Below are positions 50,499 through 59,458 of a DNA stretch of 64,000 nucleotides, in pieces. The position numbers were made by a program, and so were the translations under genes. Each line of letters opens with the position of its first letter. Position 1 is the first letter of the stretch. This DNA is from Planctomycetota bacterium (GTDB lineage: Bacteria; Planctomycetota; Planctomycetia; Pirellulales; Pirellulaceae). The notes under the pieces are model-generated. The model did not search any database, had not been told where the DNA came from, and worked only from the letters and a program-made list of their open reading frames with translations. Where the stretch lies: the NCBI GenBank assembly GCA_026692865.1, contig JAPLNI010000053.1, positions 62,001 through 126,000 of the forward strand. Direction: 5' to 3'.

Positions 50499-51704
50499 AT
50501 GTGCCAGCGTCTTTGGTTTCTTGTATACGTCGTCGTTTCTGTTCAAGCATTCGGAGCCACGCCGGATGCGGATGTTATTCTTTCCTCGGGGCGATTGGAT
50601 GCGGGGATCGTCGAACTACAATCGCATCTCAAAGTTCAGCCGAAAGATGATGTGGCTCGTTTTGGGTTGGGTGTTACGCAGTTCGTGCGGGCGGTTCAGC
50701 AGTTGGGGCAGAAGCTGGCGGTTTTTGGGCCTCGACCTCGCTTCGCGTTGGCGGATTCAATAGATGTTGCTGATGTGCCAGTGCCGGCCGAGTTACTCAC
50801 GTATGCGAAACTGAGGACGATCAACCAGGAGTGGCTGGACGATTTGGCAAAGGTTGAGGCAACTTTGTCCAAAGTTCAGTCGGAAGAAGTAAAGCTGCCT
50901 CTGCATGTTGGGCGAGTTGCACTCAATTTGGGGACAGCCGAGACGCGATCGCTCACTCTGATACCCATTCTTCGGAACTTCCGTTTAACGCCTGATAATC
51001 GCGAGGGCGATTTTACGATTGTGTTTGATCGAGCGGATGTCGATTGGCTTCGAGGCTATTGCCATTTATTGGCCGCTGTGAGTGAGCTTGCCTTGGCTTA
51101 TGATGCGGAAGGGTTATTTGATGTAGCATCGCATCGCTTGTTTCAGCACGCACAGACTCGGCATACTTTTCTTCTGGAGTCACCGCGTTCCCCAAATCGT
51201 GGCTGGTTTGGATCGGTGGAGGAGATATCGGATTTAATTGCAATTATCCATATGATCCGATTTCCAGTGATTGAACCGAGTCGTACCTCGGTCGCGCTCA
51301 AACATATTGAGGATGCAGTAGGGTTGAGCCGTCAGATGTGGAAACGAATCCTTGCAGAGACGGACGATGATCGCGAGTGGATACCAAGCCCCAAGCAGTC
51401 GGGCGCGATCAACGTGAAGGTGACTCAGGAAATGGTGGACAATTGGACGAAGGCACTTGATGAGGCGGAATCAGTTCTTCAAGGAAAGAAACTGATCCCA
51501 TTTTGGCGAGGCAAACCAAATCGAGGCGTCAACGTGCGAAAGATATTCCTTGAGCCATTGCCGTTCGACCTCGTGCTTTGGGGGCAAGGCACAGCCGCAA
51601 CACCTTACCTTGAAGAGGGAATACTAACTGCACCTGAAACGTGGCAGCAAATCAACCGGGCTTTTGGTGGTCAATTTTTTGGGTTTGGACTCTGGTTTAA
51701 TTAG
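50499..51704 (+). CDS. Secreted protein of unknown function
   Basis: A 401-residue protein beginning with a signal peptide (LWFLVYVVVSVQAFG then ATPDA). GGAG at 50488-50491 supports the ATG at 50499. The first 60 mature residues (GRLDAGIVELQSHLKVQPKD followed by GVTQFVRAVQQL) look like one tetratricopeptide-type helix pair. The rest is helical with Trp-rich turns and no recognised motif; the C-terminal part ends PETWQQINRAFGGQFFGFG. Family and function unknown. It follows the ABC operon by 66 bases but need not belong to it. An inverted-repeat array starts 8 bases after the stop. Confidence 0.7.
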   Translation: MCQRLWFLVYVVVSVQAFGATPDADVILSSGRLDAGIVELQSHLKVQPKDDVARFGLGVTQFVRAVQQLGQKLAVFGPRPRFALADSIDVADVPVPAELLTYAKLRTINQEWLDDLAKVEATLSKVQSEEVKLPLHVGRVALNLGTAETRSLTLIPILRNFRLTPDNREGDFTIVFDRADVDWLRGYCHLLAAVSELALAYDAEGLFDVASHRLFQHAQTRHTFLLESPRSPNRGWFGSVEEISDLIAIIHMIRFPVIEPSRTSVALKHIEDAVGLSRQMWKRILAETDDDREWIPSPKQSGAINVKVTQEMVDNWTKALDEAESVLQGKKLIPFWRGKPNRGVNVRKIFLEPLPFDLVLWGQGTAATPYLEEGILTAPETWQQINRAFGGQFFGFGLWFN

Positions 51705-51711
51705 TCGACGA

Positions 51712-52304
51712 CTTTGGAGTGCTGAGACTTGTCTCAGCTTTTGGGAATTCGTTTTTGGTTTGAGAGGGACTCGCGAGCGATCGAGCGTTTTTGGTTTGCT
51801 TGAATTGACTGGATTGAGAGACGACTGATTTGCCTTAAAGCTCCGGCAAGCCGGAGCACTCCAAAGATACTTTGGAGTGCTGAGACTTGTCTCAGCTTTT
51901 GGGATAGCGTTGTTGGTTGGAGAGGGACTCGCGAGCGATCGAGCGTTTTTGGTTTGCTTGAATTGCCTGGATTGAGATACGATTGATTTACCTTAAAGCT
52001 CCGGCGAGCCGGAGCACTCCAAAGTAACTTTGGAGTGCTGAGACTTGTCTCAGCTTTTTGGGTAGCGATACTGGTTGGAGAGGGTCTCGCGAGCGATCGA
52101 GCGTTTTTAGAGTCTGAAAGCTCCGGCGATCCGGAGCACTCCAAAGATACTTTGGAGTGCTGAGACTTGGCTCAGCTTTTGGGATAGCGATATTGGTTGG
52201 AGAGGGTCTCGCGAGCGATCGAGCGTTTTTGGTTTGCTTGAATTGCCTGGATTGAGACACGATTGATTTACCTTAAAGCTCCGGCAAGCCGGAGCACTCC
52301 AAAG
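51712..52304. repeat. Four-unit inverted-repeat-bounded tandem array
   Basis: Units start at 51712, 51870, 52028 and 52150, three of 158 bp and one of 122 bp (unit 3 has lost about 36 bp between TTTTTAGAG and AAAGCTCC). Each unit begins CTTTGGAGTGCT and ends AGCACTCCAAAG, a perfect 12-bp terminal inverted repeat. Just inside are two hairpins with 2-base loops: GCTGAGAC-TT-GTCTCAGC and GCTCCGGC-AA-GCCGGAGC. The interior holds CTCGCGAGCGATCGAGCG, itself palindromic. Units are nearly identical in the ends. The array fills the convergent gap from 8 bases after one stop to 4 bases before the next stop. Confidence 0.9.
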
Positions 52305-52307
52305 TTG

Positions 52308-53288
52308 CTATACGATTGCGTCGGCGACGGATGCTTTCATCTTCGCGAGGCCTGTTGCTGCGACGATATTTGGATCTTGATTCCAATAATCCCGGTTGAA
52401 CAGTTCAAGTGATAGAACTCCTGCGAAGCCGTTTCGCATCATGGCTTGGAGAGCGTATCGAATGGGGGCAACGCCGTCGCCGGGATAGACGCGGTGTTGA
52501 TCGGAAATGGTTTCGCGCGGTGGGTCGGCAGGGTAGTCATTCATGTGCAGCACATGGACTCGCGAACCCGGTAGTAAGTGGGCGTCTGAAAAATCGGAGC
52601 CGCCTTTGAACAGGTGGTAGATATCGGGCAAGATGCAAGCGTCGGGATGTTGAGCGGCCGCGCAAACATAGAGAACTTGGCTAAGACGATGCAAGTTTTT
52701 CGAGAAGCCCCACACTTCTAATTGAGGCACGACGTCACGCGCTCGGCCTACTTCGATCAACTCGCGATATCGTTCTCCAGCTCGATCAAGATCTAAGCCA
52801 GCTTGCTTCGTTGCACCGGTGGGTGGAGCCGCAATTCTGCGCCCACCAAGCTCACGAATGGTTTCCATGTCCTTACCGCATTGCTCAAGTCCCTTCTTCC
52901 TCGCAGCTTCGTCATCGACAATCCATTCGCCGAATGCAATTGCGCTTTGCACTTGCAAGCCAGCATCTGCTATTTGCCGACGAAGCACTGAGAGTTTATT
53001 TCCACTAGTGATGTATTTCTCAACATCACGAACCCAGAGTTCGATACCTGTGTAGCCGGCCTTGGAAGCAATTTTTATTTGTTCCGTGACGGGAATGTTT
53101 TCGCCATGAATGGTGCTTGTATTCAAGCAAAACGAGATTGATTTGGCGGCTTCTGTGAAAGTGAACTCCACGCTTTTTTCCTGGGGTGTGGTCGATTCCA
53201 CGGCAAGGGTGATGTTGTTTGCTGCAGAGGATGTAAGTCCCATGGCAAGCGATCCGGCTGCGAGTTGTAACGAGGTTCTTCGGTTCAT
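52308..53288 (-). CDS. Secreted sugar phosphate isomerase/epimerase-like TIM-barrel protein
   Basis: Predicted 326 residues from ATG at 53288 (MNRRTSLQLAAGSLAMGLTS, a twin-arginine-type leader); an upstream in-frame ATG at 53345 would add 19 proline-rich residues ahead of the leader. The barrel shows the usual metal ligands: Glu in PQLEVWGFS, Asp in LPDIYHLF, His in VHVLHMNDYPAD and Glu in LSLELFNRDYW. The family interconverts sugar or inositol derivatives. It is only distantly similar to the 760-1716 protein, but both are exported TIM barrels with a palindromic array directly beyond their 3' end. Substrate unknown. Confidence 0.85.
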   Translation of the reverse strand: MNRRTSLQLAAGSLAMGLTSSAANNITLAVESTTPQEKSVEFTFTEAAKSISFCLNTSTIHGENIPVTEQIKIASKAGYTGIELWVRDVEKYITSGNKLSVLRRQIADAGLQVQSAIAFGEWIVDDEAARKKGLEQCGKDMETIRELGGRRIAAPPTGATKQAGLDLDRAGERYRELIEVGRARDVVPQLEVWGFSKNLHRLSQVLYVCAAAQHPDACILPDIYHLFKGGSDFSDAHLLPGSRVHVLHMNDYPADPPRETISDQHRVYPGDGVAPIRYALQAMMRNGFAGVLSLELFNRDYWNQDPNIVAATGLAKMKASVADAIV

Positions 53289-53449
53289 GTTTAGTGTCAG
53301 AGAGGAAATGGTTTGCGGGGGAAAGGGGTATGGAAACGGCAGCACATCCTAATGGTAGATGATACACCGTAAGCGAACGATTCGCGATCGGATGGGTAAC
53401 TTACTGATGCTTACACTTCGACAGGCCGTCTCATGCGGCAAATCTAATT

Positions 53450-54253
53450 TTAAAACTTTTTGGAATCGTTCGGTTTTTGGCTTTTCTTGGTGGGCTCTAG
53501 CTTTGGCTTGTTCCAATGCGCGATGGCGGCTTGCCTTCGATTTGGTGGTAAAGCTTTCCAAGCAAGGCCATAATATACTTCAACCGCTGACCAATGTCCT
53601 TTGTTCTTCGCTTGTCTAGCCTGTTCAAGATAGTAGGCGGCGTCTTCGAGTGAAGTTGATGAAATCTCTTGCTGTGCCGGGATATGTGAAAGGGTAGCTA
53701 GGTAGTCATACTTTGGTTGTTCGTTCACAGTCAATCGTGACGCGAAGTTTAAATCGGGGGCTCGAGTCGCGATTTTTGCTTTGTCGAGAGAGTCTCTTGC
53801 TTTTTCGGTGTCGCTTTTTGAGTCCGCGTTATCTTTGCCGGGCATGTTATCTCCATGCTCTTCATCACCGGGTTCTCGCGATCGATCGAAACCGTATGTT
53901 GCTCGCTGGGGTGGAGTTGTTTGAATGCGAAGCTCTCGGTCGAGTTCGTCCAGATCAATAATCCTCGCGCTGACATTTGCTGTGCCTTGCGTTGAGCTTT
54001 GCCCATAAGCACGACTGGTTGATAGTGGGCCGCGGCGACTGGTAGATGTTGATGAACGACCGATTCCACCTAGGTAAGCAGATCCCTGATCCGGCACAGC
54101 AACAGTCGTGTCGAGAGAGAAGACTCGAGTCGTTGGCAATTGCACCGTTTGAGCTGTCAGTTCACGGTGAGAAAAAATGCTTGCCAGCAAGCACGCAACA
54201 GTGCATGTCAGAGCGCGATACTCGTGACGCAAATTTAACATTGGTCTTCTCAT
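53450..54253 (-). CDS. Secreted protein of unknown function with a helical-repeat-like tail
   Basis: Predicted 267 residues if translation starts at the ATG at 54253, which overlaps the stop of a short upstream frame as ATGA. The N-terminus (EYRALTCTVACLLASIFSHR then ELTAQ) is a signal peptide. A Ser/Thr/Arg-rich linker (GRSSTSTSRRGPLSTSRAYG) is followed by an acidic stretch (GDEEHGDNMPGKDNADSKSD) and one tetratricopeptide-like helix pair (EDAAYYLEQARQAKNKGHWS). The C-terminus is lysine-rich. No family is recognised. Downstream lies a 160-base gap to the TIM-barrel gene. Confidence 0.6.
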   Translation of the reverse strand: MRRPMLNLRHEYRALTCTVACLLASIFSHRELTAQTVQLPTTRVFSLDTTVAVPDQGSAYLGGIGRSSTSTSRRGPLSTSRAYGQSSTQGTANVSARIIDLDELDRELRIQTTPPQRATYGFDRSREPGDEEHGDNMPGKDNADSKSDTEKARDSLDKAKIATRAPDLNFASRLTVNEQPKYDYLATLSHIPAQQEISSTSLEDAAYYLEQARQAKNKGHWSAVEVYYGLAWKALPPNRRQAAIAHWNKPKLEPTKKSQKPNDSKKF

Positions 54254-54438
54254 AAGTCTTTCAACGATTCCGGTAACTTTTCGATTCGCATAATGTAGCG
54301 ACCTGGTTTGCAATAAAGGATTGCTCGATAACTGGTAGGACGTAAATCCATTTTTTTCTGAGCCATTGTCTTGGATGTCATCTGCCAAAACGTCGCAACG
54401 TCAACACCCGTGGCTAGCGCCAGCGGCTCAATTTTCAT
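54250..54438 (-). CDS. Possible small leader protein
   Basis: A frame of up to 62 residues whose stop overlaps the next start codon (ATGA at 54250-54253), the same coupling seen between real operon genes in this window. The first 13 or so codons (MKIEPLALATGVD) are read from the interspersed repeat at 54405-54430, so the true start would be a later Met (54378, 54363 or 54348 region), giving about 33-43 residues ending in RAILYCKPGRYIMRIEKLPE. Composition is protein-like, but with no homologue in view this is tentative. Confidence 0.3.
   Translation of the reverse strand: MKIEPLALATGVDVATFWQMTSKTMAQKKMDLRPTSYRAILYCKPGRYIMRIEKLPESLKDL
54405..54430. repeat. Interspersed REP-like repeat, single arm
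   Basis: Reads CACCCGTGGCTAGCGCCAGC then GGCTCA; 24 of 26 bases match 3422-3447. Only one arm is present here. It lies upstream of the 53450-54253 gene and between it and the M61 peptidase gene. Confidence 0.7.
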
Positions 54439-54463
54439 TGGGCTCGCTCGTTGGTTTGATTCA

Positions 54464-56398
54464 TCACGCGAACTTTGCCAAGTTCAACGTTCCGTTCCCA
54501 AGCCATCGGCGACGATTATCAAGTTGAATTTGCGATGGGTTTAAAATGGATTGAAGGGAAATTGATTCTTTGATTTTACAAATCATCGACAATTCTTGAA
54601 TCTTTCCTCGACGCGCTATTGTAGTCGAAAGTTTTTGAGTGACACGAAACTCATTGACTCGTTCTCGCCAATTTGCGACCGGGATGCGGTAGCCACCGAT
54701 AGCAATCAGTTCGTCATCCACTTGCAATCCCGCTTCCCATGCCGCGCCACCGCGAATGACTTTGGTAAGAATCCATCGGCCATCGCGAGCGGTAAGATCG
54801 AATCCTAAGTCAATCTCCTGGGTTACAGGAGCCCGTAAAGGCTGAGACGGAGTCCAAGCACCGAATGGTTGCGAATTTCCGTCGACATTGGCGTCTGGGA
54901 GACGCCGCATCGTTAAGCCTAACCGGTTGAGAGCTGGTTCGTAATTTATTTTTTGGGGAGTATAAACGTGTTCTTGAAACCAATCGTGAAGCGATTCTCC
55001 GATGAGATCCGATGCGATTCTTTCAAAGTCGGCCAGTTCATACCCGGACTTTTCATGCTCTCGCCAAAGTCTTCGCATGACGTCGTCGAGTGATTGTCGG
55101 TTGTCTGTTCGGTCTCGCAGCAATTGATCAAGGACGAATGCAACGGCGGCCCCTTTGGTGTAGTAGCTTACGCGGGCGTTGGGGGTGTTTTCGTCTGGGC
55201 GATAGTGCTTGATCCAGGTGTCGTAGCTGGAGTCTTTCAACGATTGAATCAATTGGCCGGGTGCATCTTCGACGACACGAATTGTCTTTGTAAGTTGTTC
55301 GAGGTACTCCAATTCGGAAATCAAACCAGCATGGATAAGGATTAAGTCGTCGTAGTAGCTTGTTACTCCTTCAGCGATCCAAAGTTCATTCATGTATTGC
55401 TCGCGATGGTAGTCATATTTAACCAAGGACTTCGGTCGAAGTCGCCTCACGTTCCAAGTATGGAAGAATTCATGACTAGCTAGGCCCAGCCATTCCATGT
55501 ACGTATCGCGTTGCTTCATTGCGTTTCGCTTGGCCATCAGAACGGTGCATTCATCGTGTTCTAGGCCACCGTAGGCATCGACAGCAATGTTCATAAACCA
55601 ATATTGCTTGTAGGGAATATCTCCCCAAAACCGATGCTCCTGTGCAACGATTTGTTCTAGATCTTTTACCGCTTGGTCGGTGTCCCATACTCCAGCGGTT
55701 CCGTAGCTTGCAAGGAAGTGAGGATAGCCATTGACCTCGAATGGTCGAATGACAAGATCTCCCATCAGTATGGGGCTGTCGACTAATTCATCGAACGATT
55801 TTGCGTACCGTTCAAAGCACTTAGTAATCGGAAGTATATCATCAAGGTTTCCTTCGCTGTCGAGAATCGCTGGTGTCGCATCGAGGCACGTTTGAGTTTT
55901 AGCCAATGGATCAGTTGGGAGGGGATCAGGTTGGAGGCTACATGCAATGGCGGGCCATGAGTCGGGAGGCGTGATGTGGAGCCGATGAGGTCGGTCACGA
56001 TTGTCATCGATCGTGATAAACGTCGCTGCGCCGGTTAGAAAGCCATAATCGTTCTCAATCCAATTGGTTCGGACGCTTTGTTCGCGGCAGTAAAGTTGGT
56101 ATCGAACTGTGATTGAGTTGCAACCGTTGGTCGAAACAGCCCACTGATTCTTGCTTGCTTTTGTGAGCCCCAGTTTCTGATTGGTTTCCGTGTTGATGAC
56201 TTCGATTCGCTCGACCTGGCGTGCATATTCACGAACCATATAGCTTCCTGGGGTCCAAACCGGCATCATGAGTTTTACGGGTGGACTATCCTGTGTCGTC
56301 GCGATGATTGGAATAACGGCTTCTATGTCGACCAGATGGCTTCGGAGATTTTCAAAGCTAAGGCGGTAATAGATCGCTTCTTGACTCGGGGTTTCCAT
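54464..56398 (-). CDS. M61-family metallopeptidase with PDZ domain
   Basis: A 644-residue member of the M61 (glycyl aminopeptidase) family. The zinc site is LASHEFFHTWNVRRLRP (HEFFH near residue 309, HExxH type) with the third ligand Glu in ELWIAEGVTSYYDDL about 25 residues on. The N-terminal beta-rich domain (MPVWTPGSYMVREYARQVE) and the C-terminal PDZ domain (LTARDGRWILTKVIRGGAAW and DDELIAIGGYRI) are as expected for the family. No signal peptide is seen, so it is probably cytoplasmic. It is divergent from the MMPL gene with a 105-base spacer. Confidence 0.92.
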   Translation of the reverse strand: METPSQEAIYYRLSFENLRSHLVDIEAVIPIIATTQDSPPVKLMMPVWTPGSYMVREYARQVERIEVINTETNQKLGLTKASKNQWAVSTNGCNSITVRYQLYCREQSVRTNWIENDYGFLTGAATFITIDDNRDRPHRLHITPPDSWPAIACSLQPDPLPTDPLAKTQTCLDATPAILDSEGNLDDILPITKCFERYAKSFDELVDSPILMGDLVIRPFEVNGYPHFLASYGTAGVWDTDQAVKDLEQIVAQEHRFWGDIPYKQYWFMNIAVDAYGGLEHDECTVLMAKRNAMKQRDTYMEWLGLASHEFFHTWNVRRLRPKSLVKYDYHREQYMNELWIAEGVTSYYDDLILIHAGLISELEYLEQLTKTIRVVEDAPGQLIQSLKDSSYDTWIKHYRPDENTPNARVSYYTKGAAVAFVLDQLLRDRTDNRQSLDDVMRRLWREHEKSGYELADFERIASDLIGESLHDWFQEHVYTPQKINYEPALNRLGLTMRRLPDANVDGNSQPFGAWTPSQPLRAPVTQEIDLGFDLTARDGRWILTKVIRGGAAWEAGLQVDDELIAIGGYRIPVANWRERVNEFRVTQKLSTTIARRGKIQELSMICKIKESISLQSILNPSQIQLDNRRRWLGNGTLNLAKFA

Positions 56399-56503
56399 GG
56401 GTTTTTGCTTAAATTTGTTCCAGAGATGCTTGCACCGGAAGGTCTAAATATATTCCAGATGCTTCGAGAGCTTGCTTACAGGTTGTCATAATAGCGGTAC
56501 TAT

Positions 56504-59218
56504 ATGGAGGCCGTATACTCAGGGTTCGAATGCTTGCGGTTCCATGCTTTTGGATTTTTCCTTTTCCCAAAAAGTATTTTTGGCGTGTCGCAGTATCACC
56601 TAAGAAAACAGTTTGCAGCCTTGTGGGTCACCCGCAACTGGGTTGGCATCCTCGTATTCTGGATTCTTTCAGCCGTCGCACTTAGATGGTTAACACCTTC
56701 ATTGGAGTCTGTAAGTCAAGATGGCGATTTGCAGTTTTTACCATCGAGTCTACCGAGTCGAGTCGGGCAGCAGTTGCTAGAGGAGTCTTTCCCAGGGCAG
56801 CAATCTAAGAGTCGGATGGTGTTGATCGTCGCTCGTGAGAATGGGCCACTCTTGAATGAGGATCTTGCGGTCGCCTTTGACCTCGGTCGACGGCTCAATT
56901 ATTTCGTAGCTGCCAACATTTTGTATCAAGCTCAGCGACTTGAACCGAGCGAGGCTCGAAAAAGCTCCCTCGAAATCGCCAAAGGGCTTTTGGACATTTC
57001 CATCCAGATGGACTCCAACTGGTTCGACGCAGTGAAGGCCGTTTCACCTGAGAGCACAACTCTTCTTGAGAACCGATGGCTGTCTGCATTCGACGCGCGA
57101 GCTGATACGATTGAATTGCTGCTGAGCGATTATGCAACTGAGACCGCTATAAGTGCGACCGATGCAAATGCGACTAATTCAAGTATTCTCGCAGGGGCTT
57201 TGGATGACGAGACCGCTGCCGCTCGGAAGTTAATGGTTGAGAAGCTTCGAGAGCAAGTTCAGAGCGATCGAAAGACGGCGACTTTGATTCGCCAGACGCA
57301 ACCGGAAAAGCCATGGTCGCAATCCCTAACGCGAGACTCGCTAGAAGCTTGGCGTGCGATCTTTGATGTTTGGACTTGGGAAGATTCGCTACTTGGAAAC
57401 AAGCTAGGTGCAAGTCATCCAAGCGGACGAATGATTGTGTTGCAACTGAGCAACGAGTTTATGGCCGTCGATAATGTTCGGCTTGTTCAGTCGCTCGAAA
57501 TGCTCATAAGCGATATTCGCAAGATGCATGAGTCTATCGAGCGTGAGGGCCTTGAGGTTGGTGTCAGTGGGCCTGCGGCAATTGGAGCTGACATGCTTCG
57601 AGCGGCCAGTGCAAGTGTCCGGCAGACCGAAATCATAAGCATTACGATGGTCCTTGGCATACTCATTCTGATATACCGGGCACCGCTGTTGGTCATGATA
57701 CCGTTGTTGACCATTATGCTTAGTCTTTCAGTTGCCATTTCAGTCGTTACGTTGCTGTCGATTCAAGGTAGCTCGTGGAGAGCGGTACTTCCGGGGCTGA
57801 AAGTTTTTTCAACGACGAAAATCTTTTTAGTCGTTCTGCTGTTTGGAATGGGAACTGACTTTTGTTTGTTTTTGATTTCACGCTGTCGCGAAGAGATCTT
57901 GGCGAAAGCAGAGTCGTCGAAACCGATTGCAAATCGCAAGGCGTTTCAAAAAGTGGTTGCAGTAGGTTGGGTAGGTGTCTTTGATGCGCTGGTAGGAAGC
58001 GCATTAACTACGGCGACCGGGTTAGCGATGATGTACTTTTCAGCATTCGAAAAGTTTCGGTACAACGGAATTGTTATAGCAATATCCATTTTGATTACGC
58101 TCTTGGTATGTTTGACCTTCACTCCGGCTCTTCTGTGTGCGTTTGGCCGCCTTGCGTTTTGGCCTATGAATTTGTCTGGTTCCAATGCCAGAAACCAAAA
58201 AAATGCTCAGCTAAAATCATCCTCTACAGACAGCAAGAAAAATGTTGCGATTGGTCTTTGGGGGTGGCTGGCAACGACGGTAATCTACGCGCCTGTGACA
58301 ACGCTTGTGGTCACGGTTGCCCTGCTGTGTGTTCCTGCCTATCAGGGTTGGTTTCATGGGGGAGATGTGACTTACGATTTCCTGACCGAGCTCAATGAGA
58401 CTGCACCAAGTCGTCGTGGAACGGAGCTTATCGAACGCTTTTTTACAACTCGCGACAATAGCCCTTTGACGCTCGTTGTTGTTGCGGAGAATCCATTCAA
58501 TGATGTTGATCAGCTCACGAAAGCGGTTGAGAAATTGGGCAACCAGCTCTATTTAGATGGAGTCACTTCGGTTCGATCTATTTCGGATCCGCTTGGTGAT
58601 TACCCACCAGACAAGCGGATGGGTTTGTTTGATCCGAACGCTTGGCGACGTCGACTGCTTAAAAATCACAGAATCACGACAACTCATTTCGCATCACCCC
58701 AAAAAGATCAAACACTGAAAACGGCACGTATGGACGTCTTGCTCAAACCGAATCCATTTTCGGCTGAAGCGGAAGCGATTCTAACAAACGTTCGCGATAT
58801 GATTACCAAAGAGGTATCCGATTCCAATTCGCCATGGTTTCAAGCGACGTTCGCTTACACCGGCACGACGGCTGGGATTGCTGATTTGAAAAGGGTGACT
58901 CAAGCAGACCAAGTTCGAATTCAGTGGATGGTGACGCTGGGAGTGGGAGCTATTCTTTTTGGGCTTTTGCGGAGGCCTGTGCTGAGTGTGTACTTGATGT
59001 TGACGGTGCTTCTAAGCTACTTCTCTACGTTGGGCCTAACGCAGTGGTTTTTCGCGTCGGTTTATGGAGCAGAGTTCGTAGGTTTGGATTGGAAGGTTCC
59101 GCTATTTCTGTTTGTAATCTTGGTTGCCGTTGGGCAGGATTACAATGTTTATTTGGTGACTCGCGTTTTCGAGGAGCAAGCCAAACATGGTATGGTTGCC
59201 GGACGAGTTGCGGATTAG
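56504..59218 (+). CDS. MMPL/RND-family transporter, prematurely terminated
   Basis: A 904-residue RND-type exporter of the MMPL/HpnN group, which moves lipids across or out of the membrane. First helix [18 protein letters not shown], then a large periplasmic loop and a helix cluster beginning [20 protein letters not shown]; the second half repeats this after [19 protein letters not shown]. The mid-protein motif [17 protein letters not shown] and its counterpart [18 protein letters not shown] are the conserved Asp-containing transmembrane segments. The frame then stops early (GMVAGRVAD-stop), while the expected last two helices continue in another frame from about 59205. First gene of the carotenoid cluster. 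A GTG at 56585 is an alternative start. Confidence 0.85.
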   Translation: MEAVYSGFECLRFHAFGFFLFPKSIFGVSQYHLRKQFAALWVTRNWVGILVFWILSAVALRWLTPSLESVSQDGDLQFLPSSLPSRVGQQLLEESFPGQQSKSRMVLIVARENGPLLNEDLAVAFDLGRRLNYFVAANILYQAQRLEPSEARKSSLEIAKGLLDISIQMDSNWFDAVKAVSPESTTLLENRWLSAFDARADTIELLLSDYATETAISATDANATNSSILAGALDDETAAARKLMVEKLREQVQSDRKTATLIRQTQPEKPWSQSLTRDSLEAWRAIFDVWTWEDSLLGNKLGASHPSGRMIVLQLSNEFMAVDNVRLVQSLEMLISDIRKMHESIEREGLEVGVSGPAAIGADMLRAASASVRQTEIISITMVLGILILIYRAPLLVMIPLLTIMLSLSVAISVVTLLSIQGSSWRAVLPGLKVFSTTKIFLVVLLFGMGTDFCLFLISRCREEILAKAESSKPIANRKAFQKVVAVGWVGVFDALVGSALTTATGLAMMYFSAFEKFRYNGIVIAISILITLLVCLTFTPALLCAFGRLAFWPMNLSGSNARNQKNAQLKSSSTDSKKNVAIGLWGWLATTVIYAPVTTLVVTVALLCVPAYQGWFHGGDVTYDFLTELNETAPSRRGTELIERFFTTRDNSPLTLVVVAENPFNDVDQLTKAVEKLGNQLYLDGVTSVRSISDPLGDYPPDKRMGLFDPNAWRRRLLKNHRITTTHFASPQKDQTLKTARMDVLLKPNPFSAEAEAILTNVRDMITKEVSDSNSPWFQATFAYTGTTAGIADLKRVTQADQVRIQWMVTLGVGAILFGLLRRPVLSVYLMLTVLLSYFSTLGLTQWFFASVYGAEFVGLDWKVPLFLFVILVAVGQDYNVYLVTRVFEEQAKHGMVAGRVAD

Positions 59219-59442
59219 TCATGGCTGCGACGTTCTTTTCGATGACTACGGCCGGGGTTATTCCTTGGTTCTCGGAGAATGCGCTAGGTGTTGTTGGAGA
59301 GGATTGGGAGCAACCGCTACTGCTGCGAGGGATTTTAGAATTGGGTTTCGCCTTGGGACTTGGGGTCTTGATCGATACATTCTTGGTGAGGACTATTCTC
59401 GTTCCTGCGATGATGTCATGGATGATTCGGTTTCAGAAGTAG
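59219..59442 (+). pseudogene. Out-of-frame 3' end of the MMPL transporter gene
   Basis: In the frame one base earlier than the 56504 gene, the sequence [18 protein letters not shown] then [19 protein letters not shown] and [12 protein letters not shown] is the standard MMPL/RND C-terminal end, joined to the upstream frame between about 59190 and 59205. Comparison with family spacing suggests that some 37 bases (about 12 codons plus one base) are missing between HG and TSCG, so the cause is probably a small out-of-frame deletion instead of a one-base slip. The piece ends 17 bases before the aldehyde dehydrogenase gene. Confidence 0.75.
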
Positions 59443-59458
59443 AGATATCAATTTAGTA

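Noticed and set aside
51734-52260. Minus-strand frames across the four-unit array
   Set aside because: They repeat the same peptide because the DNA repeats; no start site and no independent gene evidence.
51712-52304. CRISPR array
   Set aside because: Units are 122-158 bp and nearly identical throughout, with no short repeat/unique spacer alternation and no cas genes nearby.
56520-56530. GGTTCGAAT as the T-loop of a tRNA
   Set aside because: No matching acceptor or anticodon stems around it; it lies within the start of the MMPL gene.
59187-59456. Plus-strand frame of 89 codons across the MMPL end
   Set aside because: Third frame of the same region; the MMPL-like residues are in the frame ending at 59442.
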